Below, piece by piece: positions 47,866 through 50,186 of a DNA stretch of 50,186 nt. Every line of letters starts with the position of its first letter. Positions within the stretch are counted from its first letter, which is position 1. Source of the stretch: CAZMGD01 sp964565705 (GTDB taxonomy: Bacteria > Actinomycetota > Acidimicrobiia > Acidimicrobiales > Ilumatobacteraceae); assembly GCA_964565705.1 (NCBI GenBank), contig CAZMGD010000020.1:1-50186 (forward strand), given 5' to 3'. Both the position numbers and the translations under genes were made by a program. The notes beneath the pieces were generated by a model. That model was not told the origin of the DNA, ran no database searches, and saw nothing but the letters and a program-made list of their open reading frames with translations.

Positions 47866-49338
47866 ATGCGAGATCGACGTAAGACGGTGACATCGAACTT
47901 CGGTGTGAGCGCTCGCGAGGCTCACGACTCGACCCCGTTCTACGATCGGTTCCGGCCTCCCGTGCTGTCGACGGACGACTTCGTTCCCGCACCGGTGGCG
48001 CTGGACGATCCGTTCATCCACGGCGACGCCAGGAACATGTCTGCGATCGCCGATGGATCGGTCGCGCTCGTGGTGACGTCGCCGCCGTACTTCGCCGGCA
48101 AGCAGTACGAGGAGGAGCTCGAGCGCGAGGGGGTGCCGTCCACCTACCTCGAGTACCTCGACCTGCTGCGCGACGTGTTCGCCGAGTGCGTTCGCAAGCT
48201 CGAGCCCGGTGGGCGCATCGCCGTCAACGTCGCCAACCTCGGTCGCAAGCCCTACCGCAGCCTGTCCTCCGACGTGATCCAGATCCTCGAACGAGACCTC
48301 GGGTTGCTGCTGCGGGGGGAGTTGATCTGGCAGAAGGCCGAAGGGGCCACCGGATCGTGCGCGTGGGGTTCGTTCCGCAGCGCGGCGAACCCGGTGCTGC
48401 GCGACATCACCGAACGGGTCATCGTCGCCAGCAAGGGCCGATTCGACCGGGCCCGATCGGTCAAGCAGCGCGCCGCCGAAGGCCTCCCGCACGAGAGCAC
48501 CCTGATGACCGAGGACTTCTTGGCACTCACGCTCGACATCTGGTCGATGCCGACGGAGAGCGCGCGCCGCGTGGGACATCCCGCGCCGTTTCCCGTCGAG
48601 CTGCCCGAGCAGCTGATCCGCCTGTACACGTACACCGACGACCTCGTCCTCGACCCGTTCATGGGCAGTGGATCGACCCTCGTCGCGGCCACCATGCTCG
48701 GCCGGCGGTCCGCGGGCTACGACCTCGACGAGCACTACGTCGCGATCGCCCGCCGGCGCGTCGCCGAGGTCCTGGATCCAGCGACGGCATCCCCGACCGA
48801 CCAGCGGGTCGACGACGACTTCCGGCGTCGGGCGACGGGCGAGGGCAAGGCCGCGGCGAAGCTGGCCGGCGAGGTCCTCGCAGACGCCGGGTTCCGGATC
48901 GTCGCGACGGGTCAACGGATCCGCAGGACCGGCGTCACCGTCGACGTCGTCGCCAGCGACGCCGACGGCGCGGAGTGGTACTTCGACGTGCCGGGCGCGT
49001 TCACCAGCCATCGGGGTGGCCTGCTGCGTGCCGAGTCGGTGTGGAGGGCACTCGGGCGGGCCAGCGCGCTCAAGGGGCGCGTCGGCGACGACGTACCGTT
49101 CGTGCTCCTCACGACCGACCTGCCACGGCGCCCGAGCGAGGGCGAGACCGCGCTCCGGGCCGCCGGCCCGAGCGCGTTCTTCGACGCAATCGAGATGCTG
49201 TCCGACGAAGGGCGCGACCGCCTCCAGCGCTACGCCAAGGGCGGCTTCCGCGACGACCCCCAACCCGGGTTCTGGACCCCAGACGACCTTGCCCGACGGT
49301 GCCGGACGCGTCGGTCGGTCGGGGGTCACACCGTCTGA
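47866..49338 (+). CDS. Class-beta DNA methyltransferase with C-terminal extra domain
   Basis: A 490-residue S-adenosylmethionine-dependent DNA methyltransferase. Catalytic motif IV (VTSPPYFAGK) precedes the cofactor motif I (LDPFMGSGSTLVAATMLGR), the order of the beta class. TSPPY is typical of N4-cytosine enzymes, but N6-adenine is not excluded. After residue about 315 comes a 165-residue domain: helix GEGKAAAKLAGEVLADAGF, then strands VTVDVVASDADGAEWYFDVP and a helix with ESVWRALGRASALKG. It resembles a restriction-nuclease fold without the D/E-x-K lysine. No separate nuclease gene adjoins. ATG 47866 is chosen because the ATG at 47854 lies inside the -10 element. Confidence 0.88.
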   Translation: MRDRRKTVTSNFGVSAREAHDSTPFYDRFRPPVLSTDDFVPAPVALDDPFIHGDARNMSAIADGSVALVVTSPPYFAGKQYEEELEREGVPSTYLEYLDLLRDVFAECVRKLEPGGRIAVNVANLGRKPYRSLSSDVIQILERDLGLLLRGELIWQKAEGATGSCAWGSFRSAANPVLRDITERVIVASKGRFDRARSVKQRAAEGLPHESTLMTEDFLALTLDIWSMPTESARRVGHPAPFPVELPEQLIRLYTYTDDLVLDPFMGSGSTLVAATMLGRRSAGYDLDEHYVAIARRRVAEVLDPATASPTDQRVDDDFRRRATGEGKAAAKLAGEVLADAGFRIVATGQRIRRTGVTVDVVASDADGAEWYFDVPGAFTSHRGGLLRAESVWRALGRASALKGRVGDDVPFVLLTTDLPRRPSEGETALRAAGPSAFFDAIEMLSDEGRDRLQRYAKGGFRDDPQPGFWTPDDLARRCRTRRSVGGHTV

Positions 49339-49350
49339 CCCGAGAGGGGC

Positions 49351-49921
49351 TCAGGCGAGGCCGAGCTCGCGCCGCAGCGCGGCGGTGTCGTAGGCGATCG
49401 CACCGCCGACCATGTCGCCGGTGTCCAGTTGGCGGAAGCGCTCGGCGTGGTCCTCGAACTCGGTGAGCAGGCGCTCGAGCTGCTCGCGGCGGGTCGGGTC
49501 GGCCACCGCCTCCCGCGGCGTGAGGCCGTCGAGCGCGCGACGCAGTCCGCTCGCGCACGTCGGCGACGTCGCCGGTGGCCAGGTCGCGCAGCGTCATGCC
49601 CGCGCCGGATTCGACCGATACGGCGATCGTGCGCACCACCGAGCCCTGCCATTCGTCGATCAGCCGCGGGACCGGACCATCCAGCACGAGTCCTGGGTCC
49701 ACCGCAGCTGCTCGTCGCGCGTTCTCGTCGACATCCAGCAGGACCGAGCTCGCCACTCGTTGACGCGCGGTCTCCGTCTTGCCGGCCGCCTTGGGTCCCT
49801 CGATGACGACCGCACCGGCGGCGGCGAGGCGAGCATCTAGCTCGGCATCGACGACTCTGGGCAGGTAGGACACTTGCAGGCTCCATCCCGCGGCCCAATC
49901 CAGGGACCAGATTGTAGGCAT
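49351..49921 (-). pseudogene. Chimeric remnant: AAA/DUF4143 head joined to another protein
   Basis: The 5' part (49921 or GTG 49873 to about 49665) reads as the start of an AAA-family ATPase with C-terminal DUF4143: YLPRVVDAELDARLAAAGAV, Walker A EGPKAAGKTETA, LLDVDENARRAA and PVPRLIDEWQ. Right after D-E-W-Q, where the family goes on with a sensor segment, the frame turns into GSVVRTIAVSVESGAGMTLR and DLATGDVADVRERTASR, the middle of an unrelated actinobacterial hypothetical protein. After a frameshift near 49545 the tail of that protein follows (ALDGLTPREAVADPTRREQL to GLA, stop 49351). Two deletions or recombinations and a frameshift are implied. Confidence 0.6.
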
Positions 49922-50132
49922 CTCAACGACCACTTTGTAGAGACGCCCACCAGATCGTCGGGTGTCTCGGACATCTTCCCCAAAAGGGTGTGACGGACCG
50001 GCGCGCGCCGGTCGCCTGGAGGGATCGCCTGGAGGGGCGCGCGGCAGAGCCGTGAAGTCGTGTCGTCGGCGTCCCGGTAGAAGTCGGCCGTCAGACCGCT
50101 TCGCGCATCCGCCCTGGCCTGGACCTACTGAG

Positions 50133-50186
50133 TGGGCGAGGGGGGACTTGAACCCCCACGAGGTTTCCCTCACTGGCACCTGAAGC
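50133..50186 (-). tRNA. tRNA-Leu (CAG), 3' part, cut by window end
   Basis: Minus strand from the anticodon loop TTCAGGT (anticodon CAG) through a long variable arm (TGAGGGAAACCTCG), the T arm GGGGG-TTCAAGT-CCCCC, the acceptor strand CTCGCCC and discriminator A at 50133. The 5' half lies beyond 50186. The interval 49922-50132 holds no gene I can see, only a short direct repeat (CGCCTGGAGGG, twice near 50010-50036). Confidence 0.9.

Noticed and set aside
46546..49329. A 927-codon open frame on the minus strand across the sulfatase, dioxygenase and methyltransferase genes
   Set aside because: Composition is Arg/Gly/Glu-Val repeat-like with no motif, and the plus strand holds three well-supported genes. 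Long antisense frames are common in GC-rich DNA. Similar frames at 8465-9646, 26533-28743, 28917-30572 (minus) and 38315-39500 (plus) were rejected for the same reason.
47866..50186. Complete restriction-modification system
   Set aside because: The methyltransferase has no adjacent nuclease gene. The fused tail lacks an obvious catalytic lysine, and the neighbouring AAA remnant is not a restriction subunit.

Overview
The window is GC-rich DNA with dense coding on both strands. It looks like an actinomycete chromosome, probably of the class Acidimicrobiia (an Ilumatobacter-like organism). This rests on F420-type oxidoreductases (DDN-like, LLM-class, PPOX-type), a DUF2510 protein, a GPGG-motif small membrane protein, a DesA-type acyl-ACP desaturase, GluQ, a stand-alone LigD polymerase domain and many GTG starts. 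The taxonomic call is inference. No stretch longer than about 300 bases lacks a gene or gene remnant.

Left end (1-5741) is a decaying integrative element next to a tRNA-Ser(UGA) gene. It holds a tyrosine integrase broken by three or four frameshifts, an excisionase-like HTH protein, a coiled-coil DNA-binding-like protein and a cluster of nucleotidyltransferase-fold genes typical of toxin-antitoxin loci. These are an MntA/HepT pair whose HepT is frameshifted, a winged-helix/nucleotidyltransferase fusion, a remnant of another MntA-like gene, and an intact XRE/AbiEii pair with its own operator.

Core block 1 (5742-24443) carries a DDN-like protein, prephenate dehydratase, a VOC protein, larB-larC of nickel-pincer cofactor synthesis, a DsbB plus membrane-anchored thioredoxin pair, an ABC permease with its ATPase and a DUF2510 protein. 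It continues with a metallo-beta-lactamase/Rieske fusion followed by a degenerate GGDEF-like protein, an L,D-transpeptidase, aguA-aguB (agmatine to putrescine), gluQ and an asymmetric heterodimeric ABC exporter.

Core block 2 (24444-30710) has an LLM-class F420 oxidoreductase, a 47-residue GPGG membrane peptide, tatA, and ahpC-ahpF separated by a perfect 22-bp hairpin. A PPOX-family protein and a D-aminoacylase-like amidohydrolase follow.

Signalling block (30774-34856): a zinc-ribbon protein precedes a tightly overlapping four-gene set. This comprises an RsbW-like kinase, a receiver-PP2C (RsbU-like) phosphatase, a CHASE3 histidine kinase and an Rcp1-like response regulator. It looks like a two-component pathway wired into a partner-switching module, but no sigma factor or STAS protein is in the window.

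Catabolic block (35020-47832): a SnoaL-like protein, amidohydrolase-2, acyl-CoA dehydrogenase, CoA-transferase III, an HD-domain protein, the LigD polymerase domain and an acyl-ACP desaturase under a palindromic operator. It ends with a zinc alcohol dehydrogenase, a peptide-type ABC binding lipoprotein, an arylsulfatase and a TauD-type dioxygenase.

Right end (47866-50186): a class-beta DNA methyltransferase with an unusual C-terminal domain, a chimeric pseudogene (AAA/DUF4143 head joined to an unrelated protein) and a tRNA-Leu(CAG) cut by the window edge.

A recurring theme is TAnnnT hexamers placed 6-9 bases before start codons. This suggests many leaderless transcripts, and I used it to choose several starts.
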